Source of the DNA: Thioalkalivibrio sp. XN279 | Lineage (GTDB): Bacteria > Pseudomonadota > Gammaproteobacteria > Steroidobacterales > XN24 | Reading direction: 5' to 3' | DNA: 64,000 bases | NCBI RefSeq assembly: GCF_011089885.1 | Contig: NZ_JAANBD010000028.1 | Span: 186,001-250,000 of the forward strand | Part shown: positions 27,110 to 40,600 of the stretch, in pieces | Layout of the letters: the number at the start of each line of letters is the position of its first letter | Position numbering within the stretch: position 1 is the stretch's first letter | Translations under genes and position numbers: made by a program | Notes under the pieces: model-generated | Told to the model about the DNA's origin: nothing | Seen by the model: only the letters and a program-made list of their open reading frames with translations | Databases searched by the model: none

Positions 27110-27406
27110 ATGGCGCAACCCATCCTCATCGGCGACCGGCTCACCGCCGCGGGCTTCCGGCTCGCCGGCGTGCGCGCGCTGGTGACGGAGCCCGCGGACG
27201 CCGGGCCGGTGCTGCGCGAGGTGCTGGAGATGGGCGGTCCGGTGATGATCACCGCGGCGCTGGCCGCGCACGTGCCGGCGGCGCAGCTGGAGAAAGCCCT
27301 CCTGGCGGCCGACCCGCCGGTGGCGGTGATCCCGGATATCGCACGCGCCGCGGAACCGGCCGACATGGGCGCTGCGGTGCGACGCGCGCTGGGAGTCGAG
27401 GCATGA
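27110..27406 (+). CDS. V/A-type ATPase subunit F
   Basis: A 98-residue central-stalk protein with a Rossmann-like fold. It has the typical layout: a short N-terminal strand (PILIGDRLTAAGFRLAGVRA), GPVMITAALAAHVP in the middle and PVAVIPDI near residue 75. The stop overlaps the ATG of subunit E by 4 bases. Confidence 0.88.
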   Translation: MAQPILIGDRLTAAGFRLAGVRALVTEPADAGPVLREVLEMGGPVMITAALAAHVPAAQLEKALLAADPPVAVIPDIARAAEPADMGAAVRRALGVEA

Positions 27407-28055
27407 AAGAGAGCGAAGGCGGCATCGTCCAGGCACAGGCCGAGGCGCTCAAGGCGCTGCTGGAGCAGTCGCGCGAGTCACAGTGCCGCGAGCTGCGCGA
27501 GCGGGCCGAGCTGCAGGCGCGCGAGCTCACGCGTCGCGCACGGCGCCAGGCGCGCGAGCGGGTCAGCAAGGCGGCGCACGAGGAGCGCGCGCGGCTGGAG
27601 CGCGAGGTGCGCATGGTCGAAGCGGAAATCGAGACCGAGCTGCGCCGGCGCGAGCGCGAGCGCGACCTGGCGCTGATCGAGGCCGGCCGCGGCGCCTTGC
27701 GCGAGGCGCTGGAAGCACGCTGGCAGGACCGCGACCAGCGCCTGCAGTGGGCAGTGACCACCATGCAGGAAGCGCGCTCCGTGCTGTTCGGCCGCGAGTG
27801 GACGCTGGAGCACCCGGCGGACTGGGCCGGCGAGGAACGCGACGCGACGATCGCCTATGCGCGCGAGAAGTGCGGCGCCGAGGTGAGCGCGACGGCGGCG
27901 CCGGACCTCGCGCACGGCCTGCGCATCCGCTGCAAGGGCGCACTGGTCGACATGAGCGTGGCCGGTCTCATGGCCCACACCCGCGCCATCGAGGGCGCGC
28001 TGCTGGCCGAGGTCGGCAAGGGCCAGGACGGCGGCAACGCCGAGGGAGAAACATC

Positions 28056-28059
<4 letters not shown>
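27403..28059 (+). CDS. V/A-type ATPase subunit E
   Basis: A 218-residue peripheral-stalk protein: a long charged coiled coil (about 10-110, rich in Arg, Glu and Ala) followed by a globular C-terminal part with HGLRIRCKGALVDMSVAGLM, as expected for subunit E, which binds the catalytic head. It partners with the coiled-coil subunit at the start of the operon. It overlaps both neighbours by 4 bases. Confidence 0.88.
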
Positions 28060-29799
<1,740 letters not shown>

Positions 29800-29810
<11 letters not shown>

Positions 29811-31263
29811 CGTGACACTGTCCGGCGCCGCCCACCGTCTCGAGGGGCCGCTGCTGTTCGCGCGCCGCGAGGCCGACGTGGCCCTGAACGACGCGGTGGA
29901 AGTCCTCGGCGACGACGGCTCGGCACGCGTCGGGCGCGTCTCTGCAGTGGACGACGACAACATGGTGATCGAAGTGCTGGAGTCCACCACCGGGCTCGGC
30001 CTCGACGCCACGCGCATCCGCATCCTGCACCGGCCGCTGGAAATGGCAGTGGGCCCGAACCTGCCCGGGCGCGTGTTCAACAGCGTGGGACTGCCGATCG
30101 ACGGCGGGCCGCCGGTGCCGGCGACGCAGATGATGCGCATCGACGGGCTGGCGATCAATCCGGCGGCGCGCGATTTGCCACGCGACTTCATCGAGACCTC
30201 GATCTCGACCATCGACCTGATGAACAGCCTGGTGCGCGGCCAAAAGCTGCCACTGTTCTCCTGCGGCGGCCTGCCGCATGACCGCCTGGCGACGCAGATC
30301 GCGCAGCGTGCCCGCCTGCGCGACGCCGAGGCCGGCGAGTTCTGCGTGGTGTTCGTCGGTATCGGCGTGCCGTACGACGTCGCCGCGAGCTTCACCCGCG
30401 CCATGGAAGAGTCCGGCGCGCTGGCGCACACGGTGATGTTTTTGAACCACGCCGACGAGCCGTCGACGCAGCGCCTGCTGACACCGCGCTTTGCCCTGAC
30501 CGCCGCCGAGTACCTGGCCTTCGTGGAAGGACGCCACGTGCTGGTCGTCATGACCGACATGACGAACTACTGCGAGGCGCTGCGCGAGGTTTCGGCGAGC
30601 CACGGCGAGATCCCGAGCCGCAAGGGCTATCCGGGCTACATGTACTCCGACCTGGCGACCATCTTCGAGCGCGCCGGGTGCATCCGCGGGTTGCAGGGCA
30701 CGCTGACGCAGCTGCCGATCCTGACCATGCCCGGCGACGACATCGGGCATCCGATCCCGGATCTCACCGGCTACATCACGGAGGGCCAGATCGTGCTCGG
30801 GCGCGAACTGGACCGCAAGGGCGTGTTCCCGCCGGTCGAGGTGCTGCCGAGCCTGTCGCGGCTGATGGATGCCGGCACGGGCAAGGGCTACACGCACGAG
30901 GATCACCCCGCCCTCGCCCACCAGCTGTTCGCGTCCTATGCGCGCGCCAACCGGGTGCGGGTGCTGGCCTCAGTGATGGGGGTCGAGGGCCTGCCCGAGA
31001 ACGACCGCAAGTTCCTCGAGTTCGGTGACGCTTTCGAGGAGCGGTTCGTGGCGCAGGACGCGCCGCGCACGCTGGAAGAGAGCATGGCGCTCGGATGGGA
31101 GCTGCTGCGGGGGCTGCCGGCGGGGGAGCTGACGCGGCTTTCGAGTGCGCAGTTGGAGAAGTACATCGAGTCGGAAGAGGTTCGCGCAGAGGATGCGGAA
31201 GGGGCGGAGGGCGCGGAGGAAGAGTTGGCGGTGGCGCCCGGCGAAGAGGGCTCGGGGTACTAG
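29800..31263 (+). CDS. V/A-type ATPase non-catalytic subunit B
   Basis: A 487-residue regulatory subunit of the hexameric head. No Walker A loop is present; family marks include GRVFNSVGLPIDGGPP, NSLVRGQKLPLFS, MTDMTNYCEALREVS and IPSRKGYPGYMYSDLATIFERAG. The C terminus ends in an acidic Ala/Glu-rich tail (about 455-485) longer than is usual. It overlaps subunit A by 11 bases. Confidence 0.96.
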
Positions 31264-31266
31264 CGC

Positions 31267-31884
31267 ATGCCCGAGGCCGGCCTCAGTCCCAGTCGCAGCG
31301 CCTTCCTGGAACTCAAGGAAGAACGCCAGCTGGTGCGCGAGGGCTTCGAGTTTCTCGACGAGAAGCGCGTCATCCTCGCCCAGGAAATGCTGCGCCGCCT
31401 GAAGGCCTGGAAGGCGGCGCGCGAACGCTATGACGCGCTGCATGAAGAAGCCGCGGCGGCGCTGGCGCGCGCGGTGGGGCGGCACGGCCTAGACGGGATC
31501 GGCATCTATCCCGCGCCACGCATGGACAACGCCGCCCTGGCGCGCAAGGAAACACGCTTTCTCGGCGTCAACCTGCTGGATGGAGAGTTCGATCCCGGCT
31601 GGGGAGAGAAAGACGCCCGGCCGCCGCACGCCGTGAACCCGAGCCCCGAGGCCGAGCGTTGCCGCGAGGCCTTTGCGGCGCTTCTGCCGCTGGGCTTCGA
31701 GCTGGCGGTGATGCGTGCCAGCCTGGAGCGGCTGGTGCGCGAATACGTGCGCACCGAGCGGCGCGCGCGGGCGCTGGAGAACGTCGTGCTCCCGGAAATC
31801 GAGCACTCGCTCAGGTTCATGGACGAGCAGCTCGAGGCCATGGACCAGGAAGAAGCCATCCGGGTGCGCAACGCGGGGCGGTGA
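31267..31884 (+). CDS. V/A-type ATPase subunit D (central axle)
   Basis: A 205-residue two-helix coiled-coil axle that turns inside the A3B3 head. The N-terminal segment LKEERQLVREGFEFLDEKR (about 18-36) and the C-terminal helix near RTERRARALENVVLPEIEHSL are typical. It starts 3 bases after the subunit B stop and ends the operon. Confidence 0.93.
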   Translation: MPEAGLSPSRSAFLELKEERQLVREGFEFLDEKRVILAQEMLRRLKAWKAARERYDALHEEAAAALARAVGRHGLDGIGIYPAPRMDNAALARKETRFLGVNLLDGEFDPGWGEKDARPPHAVNPSPEAERCREAFAALLPLGFELAVMRASLERLVREYVRTERRARALENVVLPEIEHSLRFMDEQLEAMDQEEAIRVRNAGR

Positions 31885-31970
31885 TTCGCGGGGACCACCC
31901 TGTCCCGCGGCATTGCCGCGCCCCGCCCGGGTTCATGTAAGCTAGGCCGCTCTGGAAAACGGAGCGCCCC

Positions 31971-32435
31971 ATGAGCAAGCCAGCCCTCGCCCTCCTCGCA
32001 TCCGCCGCGCTCGCCGGTTGCGGCACGGTGATCGATTTCGGCCCCGAGCCCGGCACCATCGGCGACGAGTCTTACCTGCAGTACCAGCCGGAGCTCCACG
32101 GCCCCAACGCGCCGCCGCGCGAGCCGCCGGTAGACCGAATCAGGATCGGCCAGAGCAGTGATTCCCCGGTCCCGGCAGAGCCCTCCGCCGCTGCAGCCGC
32201 GCCCGGGCCCGCGCCCGCGCCGGTCGAGGCGGCCCCGGTGCTGCCGCCGCCCCCGCCGGCCCCGGCCATTCCCGCCGCGCCGACCTCGGAAGCACTGTTC
32301 AACGACGCCATCCGCCGTGCCGTGGACTCCGGTGATATCGACCGGGCGTTGAAGCTGCTCGAGGAAGCGGAACGGCTCGGCTCGCAGAGTGCGCGCCCGA
32401 CCTTTATCGAGGCGATCCAGTCCCGAGGTAACTGA
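31971..32435 (+). CDS. Proline/alanine-rich lipoprotein
   Basis: A 154-residue predicted lipoprotein with lipobox LAGC (Cys17). Residues about 50-105 are a Pro/Ala-rich linker; the last 45 residues (NDAIRRAVDSGDIDRALKLLEEAERLG) resemble a single helical repeat of the TPR kind. The role is unknown. Its 3' end overlaps the 3' end of the plsC gene on the other strand by 32 bases. Confidence 0.75.
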   Translation: MSKPALALLASAALAGCGTVIDFGPEPGTIGDESYLQYQPELHGPNAPPREPPVDRIRIGQSSDSPVPAEPSAAAAAPGPAPAPVEAAPVLPPPPPAPAIPAAPTSEALFNDAIRRAVDSGDIDRALKLLEEAERLGSQSARPTFIEAIQSRGN

Positions 32436-33264
32436 CGGAGCGCGCCTTGAGCTCGGCGTGCATGGCCTCGACGCGCTCCTGCAGCGCGCGGGCCAGGTGC
32501 TTGCGGTGGTCGGCCCCGACGGCGTCCCCCGCCTTGAGGCGCACCGTGAAGCCCTTCAGCAGCGCCATGCGCCAGACGTGTGGCGGCAGCGCCAGGTGGC
32601 CCCACCACGCCAGTGCCAGGCCGGGGTCCACGTCCGGGCGCCCGGTGTCGTACACCAGCACCGCCGGGTAGACCGGGTGACCGTCGCGCGCCGGCAACGA
32701 GAGGAGGCCCGAGCGGAACGGCAGGATGCCGTCGCCCGCGCTGGTGGTGCCTTCCGGGAAGAACACGACCAGGTCGCCGTCCTCGAAAGCACGCGCCATG
32801 CCGTTGAGCGTGACGCTGGCGGCCTCGGGCCCGTGACCGCGCTTCACGAACAGCGTCCCCGCGCGCTTGGCGAGCAGGCCGATGAGCGGCCAGTCCGCCA
32901 CCTCGTGCTTGGAAACGAAACGGCAGCCGGTGAGCGACATGAGCACCGGGATGTCCATGTAGCTGACGTGGTTGGTGATGAGGAAAGCCGGGCCCGGCGG
33001 CAGGCCACCGTCGACCTCGACGCGCGCGCCGAGGATGCGGCAGATGGTGGCCGCCCAGTGGCGCGTGACCCACTGGCGGATCGCCGCGCGGCGCGCCCGG
33101 CGCCACGGCCACAGCGCCACCAGCCCCCACGCCAGCGCGATCACCAGGGTGACGAGCAGCAGTGACGGCAGCCGGACCAGCGCGCGCAGCAACCCCAGGG
33201 GGGTGACCGGCACGCGCGCATAGGCCGGCACCCGCGGGGCGGATTCGAGAGTCACGGCGCGCAT
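32404..33264 (-). CDS. plsC: 1-acyl-sn-glycerol-3-phosphate acyltransferase (PlsC family)
   Basis: A 286-residue membrane-bound acyltransferase of phospholipid synthesis, or a lipid-modifying relative. A strong helix near residues 25-45 precedes the catalytic block NHVSYMD (NHX4D, about 91-97), then FVKRGHG and FPEGTTS (about 162). ATG 33264 gives the usual length; an earlier start (33351) adds an unlikely Gly/Arg-rich end. It is divergent from the histidine kinase gene. Confidence 0.9.
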   Translation of the reverse strand: MRAVTLESAPRVPAYARVPVTPLGLLRALVRLPSLLLVTLVIALAWGLVALWPWRRARRAAIRQWVTRHWAATICRILGARVEVDGGLPPGPAFLITNHVSYMDIPVLMSLTGCRFVSKHEVADWPLIGLLAKRAGTLFVKRGHGPEAASVTLNGMARAFEDGDLVVFFPEGTTSAGDGILPFRSGLLSLPARDGHPVYPAVLVYDTGRPDVDPGLALAWWGHLALPPHVWRMALLKGFTVRLKAGDAVGADHRKHLARALQERVEAMHAELKARSVSYLGTGSPR

Positions 33265-33359
33265 CGTGACAGCGGCTCCGATACGGGGCAAGCCACCCGC
33301 GCGGCCACCCGCACGGCCACCCTCAAGGCACGGCAGCGCCATGTGTGCCAAAATGGCGC

Positions 33360-34854
33360 ATGGCTCGCATAAGACAGGCCTGGCTGAAACCTCTCAACCT
33401 GCGTACCGCCGTGGTGGCATTCGTCGTCCTGCCGTGCCTGCTGGTCATGGGTCTCGCCAGCGGGTTCGGGCTGCGGGGCCTGGAAACGCAGATCAACGCC
33501 CGCATGCAGGAAGACCTCGAACTGATCGCGCGCACGCTGCGCCTGCCCCTGAGCGAAGCCATACGGCGCGACCGTCCCGAGCTGGTGCAGGCGGCCATCG
33601 ACTCCACGGTCGGGTTCGACCAGGTCTACGCCGTGAACGTGTACGACGAGAGCGGGCGCCGCGTGGCGCGCAGCGGCCGGCGGCGCGCCTCGGTGCCGAG
33701 TCGCGAGGCGGCCGAGATGGCCGAACAGGGCGAGCGGCTGGAAGCTGCGGCGTCGATCGGCGAGGAACAGCTGGTCTCGGTGTTCCAGCCGCTGACCACG
33801 GACGACGGCCGCATCGCGGGCCTGCTGCAGGTGACCCGTCACAGCGGCGCCGTGCGCGGCTACCTGGAACGCACGCAGCGCCTCGCCTGGGTGGCGGTGG
33901 CCTCCGCCGGGGGCCTGCTGACGCTGCTCATCGTGTTCGGCCATCACTACGGCGTCGGCCGGCACGCGCGCGCCATCGAGGCCGGGCTGGAACGGGTGCG
34001 CGAGGGCGACGAACGCCACCGGCTCTCGCCGGCGGGCGTGGCGGAGTTCCGCAGCCTCGCCGTCAACATCAACCGCATGCTCGACGGCATCGCCGCGTCG
34101 CAACGGGCGCTGGAGCGCCAGCGTGCAACCGAAGCCGGGCTGCGGGACCGGCTGCACCAGAGCGAGAAGATGGCCGCGGTGGGCCGGCTGGCGGCCGGCG
34201 TGGCACACGAACTCGGCTCGCCGCTGGCGACGCTCTACGGCCGCGTCCAGCAGCTGCTGCGCTCGACCCCGCCCGATGCTGCCGAACGAGCCGGGCTGCA
34301 AGCCATCCACGACGCCGCGCTGCGGATGGAACAGACCATTCGCCAGCTGCTCGACTACGGCCGCGCCAATCCCCTGCAGCGTCGCCGCATCGAACTCGCC
34401 CCCCTGCTGCGGCGGCTGGCCGCCGAAGCGCTCGCCGGCCAGGACGACGCACATCCGGCAGCCTCCCGCATGCACCCTGTGCCACGCGTCCAGGTGCAAT
34501 GCGACGATCCCGCCCTCACCGTGAGCGCCGACCCGTTGCGCCTCGAACAGGCGCTGCGCAACCTGCTCGACAACGCGGTCCATGCCGCCCGCACCCAGGT
34601 GGCGGTCGGCGCCGAGGCCGGCGACGACGGCAGCGTGCGGGTTTTTGTCGGCGACGACGGACCGGGCATCGCGCCAGCCGAGCGCGACCGCGTCTTCGAG
34701 CCTTTCTTCACCACCAAGCCGGTCGGCCAGGGCACCGGCCTCGGCCTCAGCGTCGCCGCCGCGGCCGCCGCGGACCACGGCGGCCGTCTCGTCGTCGCGG
34801 ACGACCCGCTGGGAGGCGCCCGCTTCACCATTCACCTGCCGCCGGAGACCCCTG

Positions 34855-34868
<14 letters not shown>
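33360..34868 (+). CDS. Sensor histidine kinase, NtrB/NtrY type
   Basis: A 502-residue inner-membrane sensor. A first helix (about 13-32) and a second (about 172-194) enclose a periplasmic sensor domain of about 140 residues; HAMP follows. The phospho-acceptor helix reads LAAGVAHELGSPL (His about 283), with Ser where Asn is more common. The ATPase domain has NLLDNAVHAA (N box), GDDGPGIAP (G1) and GQGTGLGLSV (G2). Start choice: ATG 33360, or GTG 33345 five codons earlier; neither has a strong ribosome site. It overlaps the response-regulator gene by 14 bases, so the two form one unit. Confidence 0.93.
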
Positions 34869-36270
<1,402 letters not shown>

Positions 36271-36276
36271 CGCACT

Positions 36277-36312
36277 GGCACATGCGCCCGGTTCATGTGC
36301 CGGGCTGGCACA
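36277..36312 (+). promoter_or_regulatory. Candidate upstream activator sites (GGCACA/TGTGCC half-sites)
   Basis: GGCACATG-N9-CATGTGCC (36277-36301) is a perfect 8-base inverted repeat. Its right half forms a second dyad, TGTGCC-N5-GGCACA (36296-36312). The centre lies about 126 bases before the predicted start of the sigma-54 promoter, a usual place for NtrC-type activator binding. Confidence 0.55.
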
Positions 36313-36319
36313 GCCATGT

Positions 36320-36340
36320 CGCGACCGGGCCCGGGTCGCG
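36320..36340 (+). promoter_or_regulatory. Second candidate activator site
   Basis: CGCGACC-N7-GGTCGCG, a perfect 7-base inverted repeat centred about 85 bases upstream of the predicted sigma-54 start. It could instead be a weak terminator stem for the response-regulator gene, but no T tract follows. Confidence 0.45.
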
Positions 36341-36388
36341 GCCAACCGAACGCCTCTAAGTAATTGTTTTTAATAGTGCCCGCCTCGG

Positions 36389-36403
36389 TGGCACGCGCCT
36401 TGC
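36389..36403 (+). promoter_or_regulatory. Sigma-54 promoter of the DUF4168 gene
   Basis: TGGCACGCGCCTTGC is a full match to TGGCACG-N4-TTGC, with GG (36390-36391) and GC (36402-36403) 12 bases apart. The predicted start near 36415 leaves a 30-base leader to the ATG at 36445. Confidence 0.88.
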
Positions 36404-36444
36404 AACGTTCTTGGCAGGCCAACATTGCAACACGAGGAGCCAAC

Positions 36445-36837
36445 ATGAGACATCGCAGACACACCGCCTTTGCCATCGCCGCCGCCGCCAGCCTGGCTGC
36501 CGGCCTTGCCGCCGCCCCCGCCGTCGCGGAGGAAGGCTATGGCACCGGGCAGGAACAGGCCGCGCCGCGCGCCGAAGTGAGCAGCGCCAAGCTGGACCAG
36601 TTCGTGGTCGCGCTGGAGCGCGTGCATTCCATCGGCAACCAGGCGTCTGCAGAAATGGAGCAGAGCCGCGACATGGAGGAAGCGCAGCAGATCCAGCAGA
36701 ACGCCCAGGGCCAGATGATCGAGGCCGTCGAGGAAGCGGGCCTGACCGTGGACGAGTACAACCGGATCGCCCAGCTGATGAACTCCGACCCCGAGGTGCA
36801 GGAGCGCATCAACTCCCGCCTTGAAGAACGCAGCTGA
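36445..36837 (+). CDS. Exported DUF4168 protein
   Basis: A 130-residue secreted or periplasmic protein. The signal peptide (1-29) ends near AAPAVAEE; the rest is a charged helical DUF4168 domain (LDQFVVALERVHSI, then EEAGLTVDEYNRIAQLM). The function of the family is unknown; it is found in envelope-stress and cyanobacterial settings. The ATG has CGAGGAG upstream; a longer frame from 36364 would start before the sigma-54 -24 box and cannot be made from this promoter. A strong hairpin and a terminator follow, so it is a single-gene transcript controlled by the adjacent two-component system (inference). Confidence 0.88.
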   Translation: MRHRRHTAFAIAAAASLAAGLAAAPAVAEEGYGTGQEQAAPRAEVSSAKLDQFVVALERVHSIGNQASAEMEQSRDMEEAQQIQQNAQGQMIEAVEEAGLTVDEYNRIAQLMNSDPEVQERINSRLEERS

Positions 36838-36846
36838 ATCCCGCCC

Positions 36847-36870
36847 GGGCGGGGCGCGATCGCCCCGCCC
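36847..36870 (+). terminator. GC-rich hairpin after the DUF4168 gene
   Basis: GGGCGGGGCG-CGAT-CGCCCCGCCC followed by TTT; a perfect 10-base stem just after the stop codon. Confidence 0.6.
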
Positions 36871-36893
36871 TTTCCTCCCCAAGGGATCCTTGA

Positions 36894-36918
36894 CCGCGCC
36901 TCAGGCGCGGTTTTTTTT
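36894..36918 (+). terminator. Rho-independent terminator
   Basis: CCGCGCC-TCA-GGCGCGG stem followed by eight T. It backs up the hairpin just upstream and ends the DUF4168 transcript. Confidence 0.9.
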
Positions 36919-36942
36919 GTGTCGTTTGCCGGTCGGGCGCCG

Positions 36943-37194
36943 TCAGTCCTGGTTGTTCGGCAACTCGATGGTGTAAGTCGCCTTGGCCCCGTCCTCGACG
37001 CGCTTCTCAGGCGGGTTCACCCAGATAATCTTCACCGGCATGCCGCGCGCCGAGCGTTCGACCGCAGCCACGTACTCGCTGTCGATCTCGTGCCGCGCAG
37101 CAGTTTCATCCGCCGGCTTCATCCCTGCACACCCTGAAACCAGCATCCCTGCGGCGACAACAGGCAACATCAGTATCAGTCTGGACGTTTTCAT
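36943..37194 (-). CDS. Small lipoprotein
   Basis: An 83-residue predicted lipoprotein with lipobox VSGC (Cys22). The remainder is a short domain ending in ATYTIELPNNQD; KIIWVNPPEKRVE suggests a small beta fold. Function is unknown. The ATG at 37194 has an excellent AGGAGGAGG ribosome site 7 bases upstream, which rejects a longer start at 37323. Confidence 0.8.
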   Translation of the reverse strand: MKTSRLILMLPVVAAGMLVSGCAGMKPADETAARHEIDSEYVAAVERSARGMPVKIIWVNPPEKRVEDGAKATYTIELPNNQD

Positions 37195-37332
37195 GGCGGA
37201 CCTCCTCCTGGTCGTTGGCCCTGGATCGCCCTCGGGGCGGGGACGGTCCCGCGACCCGGGTGGCGATTTTTTAATCATATGCCTCAAAATCGGAGTTGCA
37301 AGCGGGTTCGCGCCAAGGCTCATGCCCGGCGC

Positions 37333-37517
37333 GAGGGCCTGACCCTGCGGGCTGTCGAGGAAGACGCCCGCATCGCAGCTGTTGCCTGCGCCATGGCGTG
37401 AGCGAGCTGTGGACCGCCGACCGTGACTTCTCGCGCTACCCCGCGCTGCGCCTCCGAAATCACCTGGTGGCGGTCAACGAGCGGCGGCCACGATACCGGG
37501 CACGGCGCAGCGGCTGA
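37333..37517 (+). pseudogene. Relic of a VapC (PIN domain) toxin gene
   Basis: Two frames together give the C-terminal part of a PIN-domain ribonuclease: AVEEDARIAAVAC up to about 37391, then after a one-base frameshift HGVSELWTADRDFSRYPALRLRNHL. The first frame stops at TGA 37399. The ELWTADRDFSRY block is characteristic of VapC C termini. The N-terminal two thirds and the antitoxin gene are absent. It sits just upstream of the giant RHS gene. Confidence 0.7.
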
Positions 37518-37627
37518 CCCCGTCCGGCGGGCCCGTGTCGGGTTTTCGTCTCCTTTGTCGCGTTTCTCCTTAAGAGCGCCCAGTACGGCGCCGGCACCCA
37601 TGGGAAACGCAAAGAGGAAGAGCGCCG

Positions 37628-40600
37628 TTGAACACCAAGCCGCACTGGGCCAAGAGCCGCTTCGGACTGCCGGGACTGCTCGTCCTGGCACTGGTTGTCG
37701 CCTCCTGCGGCGGGGACTCCCGCCGGGACCCGGAGGCCGAGAACCGCGCCCCGACCGCCAACGCGGGTGCCGACCAGACTGCCCAGCTGGGCGCGCCGGT
37801 TCGCCTCGACGGCTCAGGGTCCACCGACCCTGACGGCGATCCCCTCACCTACAGCTGGCGCCTGCTCGAGCGACCCACGGGCAGCCAGGCAACGCTCTCC
37901 GACCCCGCAACCGTCCGCCCGACCTTCGTCATCGACCTGGCCGGCGCCTACGTGGCCGAGCTGGTGGTCAACGACGGCGAGCTCGACTCCACGCCCGACA
38001 CGGTGCGCATCGACACCCTCAACTCCGCCCCGGTCGCGGACGCCGGGCCGGACCAGACCGTCACCCTCGGCTCGCTGGTGCAGCTCGACGGCTCGGCCTC
38101 GAGCGACCCCGACAACGACCCGCTGCAGTATGCCTGGGCGATCATCGAGCGCCCGGCAGGCTCCGCCGCCACGCTCGACAACACCGCCATCATCGACCCG
38201 GTGTTCACCGCCGACCAGCCCGGCGCCTACCGAGTCCGGCTGGTGGTCAGCGACGGCGAGCTCGAAAGCACCGCCGACCACGTCATCGTCTCGACCGCCA
38301 ACTCGGCGCCCGTGGCCGACGCCGGCGAAGACCAGTCCGCCTTCGTCGGCGAAACCGTGAACCTCGACGGCAGCGGCTCGTTCGACGCCGACGGCGACGC
38401 GCTGGCATATGCCTGGTCCCTGCTCAGCCGGCCTGACGGCAGCCAGGCGGCGCTCACCGGCGCCGACTCGCCCAACGCCAGCTTCCCGGCCGACGTCGAA
38501 GGCCTGTTCGTGGCGCAGCTGATCGTCAATGACGGCCAGCTCGACTCGGCCCCCGACACCACGACAGTCGAGGTATCGGTCCAGCCGCCGGCCAACCAGG
38601 CGCCCACGATCACCTCCACCGCCGTGACAACCGCGACGGTCGGACAGCCCTACAGCTACACCGTCACCGCCACCGACCCCGACAGCGACGCCCTCACCTT
38701 CAACCTCAGCGTGCGGCCCGACGGCATGACCATCGGCGCCACCAGCGGCGTCATCGGCTGGACGCCGGACGCAGCCGGCAACGTGGCCGTCACCGTCGGC
38801 GTCAGCGACGGCCGCGGCGGCAGCGACAGCCAGACGTTCACCATCACCGTCGGCGAAGGCAGCGGCGGGGGTGGCGGCGGCGACCCGGGTGGCTCGCTGC
38901 CGCCCAACCCGGCCGACGTGGCGCCGCCGAACGACCTCACGGTCACCACCACGCTGTACGACTCGGTGCGCTTCCTGTTCACCGGCGCCAACCCCATCCA
39001 GCGGGGCGTCGCAGCCGACGTCATCGACCCGCGGCGCATCGCCGTGTTGCGCGGCCGCGTGCTGGACGCCAACGGCGATCCGCTGTCGGGCGTGCGGGTG
39101 AGCGTGAAAGACCATGCCGAGTTCGGCTGGACGCTGTCGCGCGAGGACGGCATGTTCGATCTCGCCGTCAACGGCGGCGGACCGCTGGTGCTCGACTACA
39201 CCCGCGCCGATTACCTGCCGGTGCAGCGCCGGCTGCCGACCGAGTGGCGGCAATGGGGCATCGCGCCGGACGTGGTGATGATCACCCTCGATCCGAACGT
39301 CACGGCGGTCGATCTCGCGGCCATCACCGAGCCCGTCGTGGCCAGTGGCAGCATCGAGACCGACGTGGACGGCTCGCGCCAGGCGCGAATGCTGTTCAAG
39401 CCCGGCACCACCGCTGAGCTGGTGCTGCCTGGCGGCGGCACGCAGGCCATCAGCTCAATCAGTGTGCGCGCCACCGAGTACACCGTGGGCGAGCGTGGGC
39501 CCGAGCGGATGCCGGGCGAGCTGCCGCTGATGTCCGGCTACACCTACGCGGTGGAGTTGTCGGTGGACGAGGCGATCGCGGCCGGCGCTTCGAGCATCCG
39601 CTTCAGCCAGCCGGTGCCGGTCTACGTGGACAACTTCCTGGGCTTTCCCGCCGGTGAGCGCGTCCCGCTGGGCTATTACGACCGCGACGCCGCACGCTGG
39701 ATCGGCGCCGATGACGGGCGCGTGATCAGCGTGCTCTCGACCGATGGGGGCATCGCATCGCTGGACATTGACGGCGACGGCGTGGCCGACGCCGCCGATG
39801 CGCTTGCCGCGCTCGGGATCGACGAGGCCGAGTTGCGGCGACTGGCGGAACTGTATAGCGCGGGCGCGTCCATATGGCGGGTCCAGATGGACCACTTCAC
39901 TCCGATCGATTGCAACTGGCCCTATGCACCGCCGGCCGACTCGTCTGCGCCGGACAATCCGGCACCCGAAGTGGTCACTAAGAACCCCACAGATGATCCC
40001 TGCGAAGCGACGGGATCGATTATCGATTGCCAGAACCAGGTACTGCGCGAGCGGGTGGGTCTCGCCGGGACCTCGATGTCGCTCAATTACGCGAGCGACC
40101 AGGTGCCGGGGCGCGGTGCCATCATGCGCATTCCCGTGACTCCGGCTGTGGTGCCGGAGTCCATGCGCGCCGCGGCAGTAAGGATCAATATCGCCGGTCG
40201 GACCATTCTCTACACATTCCCGGCCGAGCCCAACATCACCCTGGAATGGGAATGGGACGGCAAGGATGCATACGGAAGGGACATCCAGGGCAGCATCCCA
40301 GCCTTTGTGACCGTGCTGCACCGCTACCCGCTGGTGTACATGAGCAACGGCGACGATCGGGCGCGCAGCTGGGCCCGCTCAGGGAGCAGCTTCCGACAGA
40401 TAACGCGGGAATCGACTTTTATCGACCTGCGCCAGTCGCATATGGTCACGCTTGAGTACCGGGACGCCCGCCGCGGTATCGGGCTCGGCGGCTGGTCCCT
40501 GAGCGACCACCATCGCTACGACCCCGGTTCGAGAACTCTCCTGCTCGGGGACGGCAGCCGCCGCACAGGCGACGGGATCGGTCGGGTGATCGAGCGCTTC

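Noticed and set aside
36320-36340. Terminator for the response-regulator gene
   Set aside because: Good stem but no T tract; its place relative to the sigma-54 promoter favours an activator site.
36364-36444. Longer start for the DUF4168 protein
   Set aside because: It would begin upstream of the sigma-54 promoter and bury the signal peptide.
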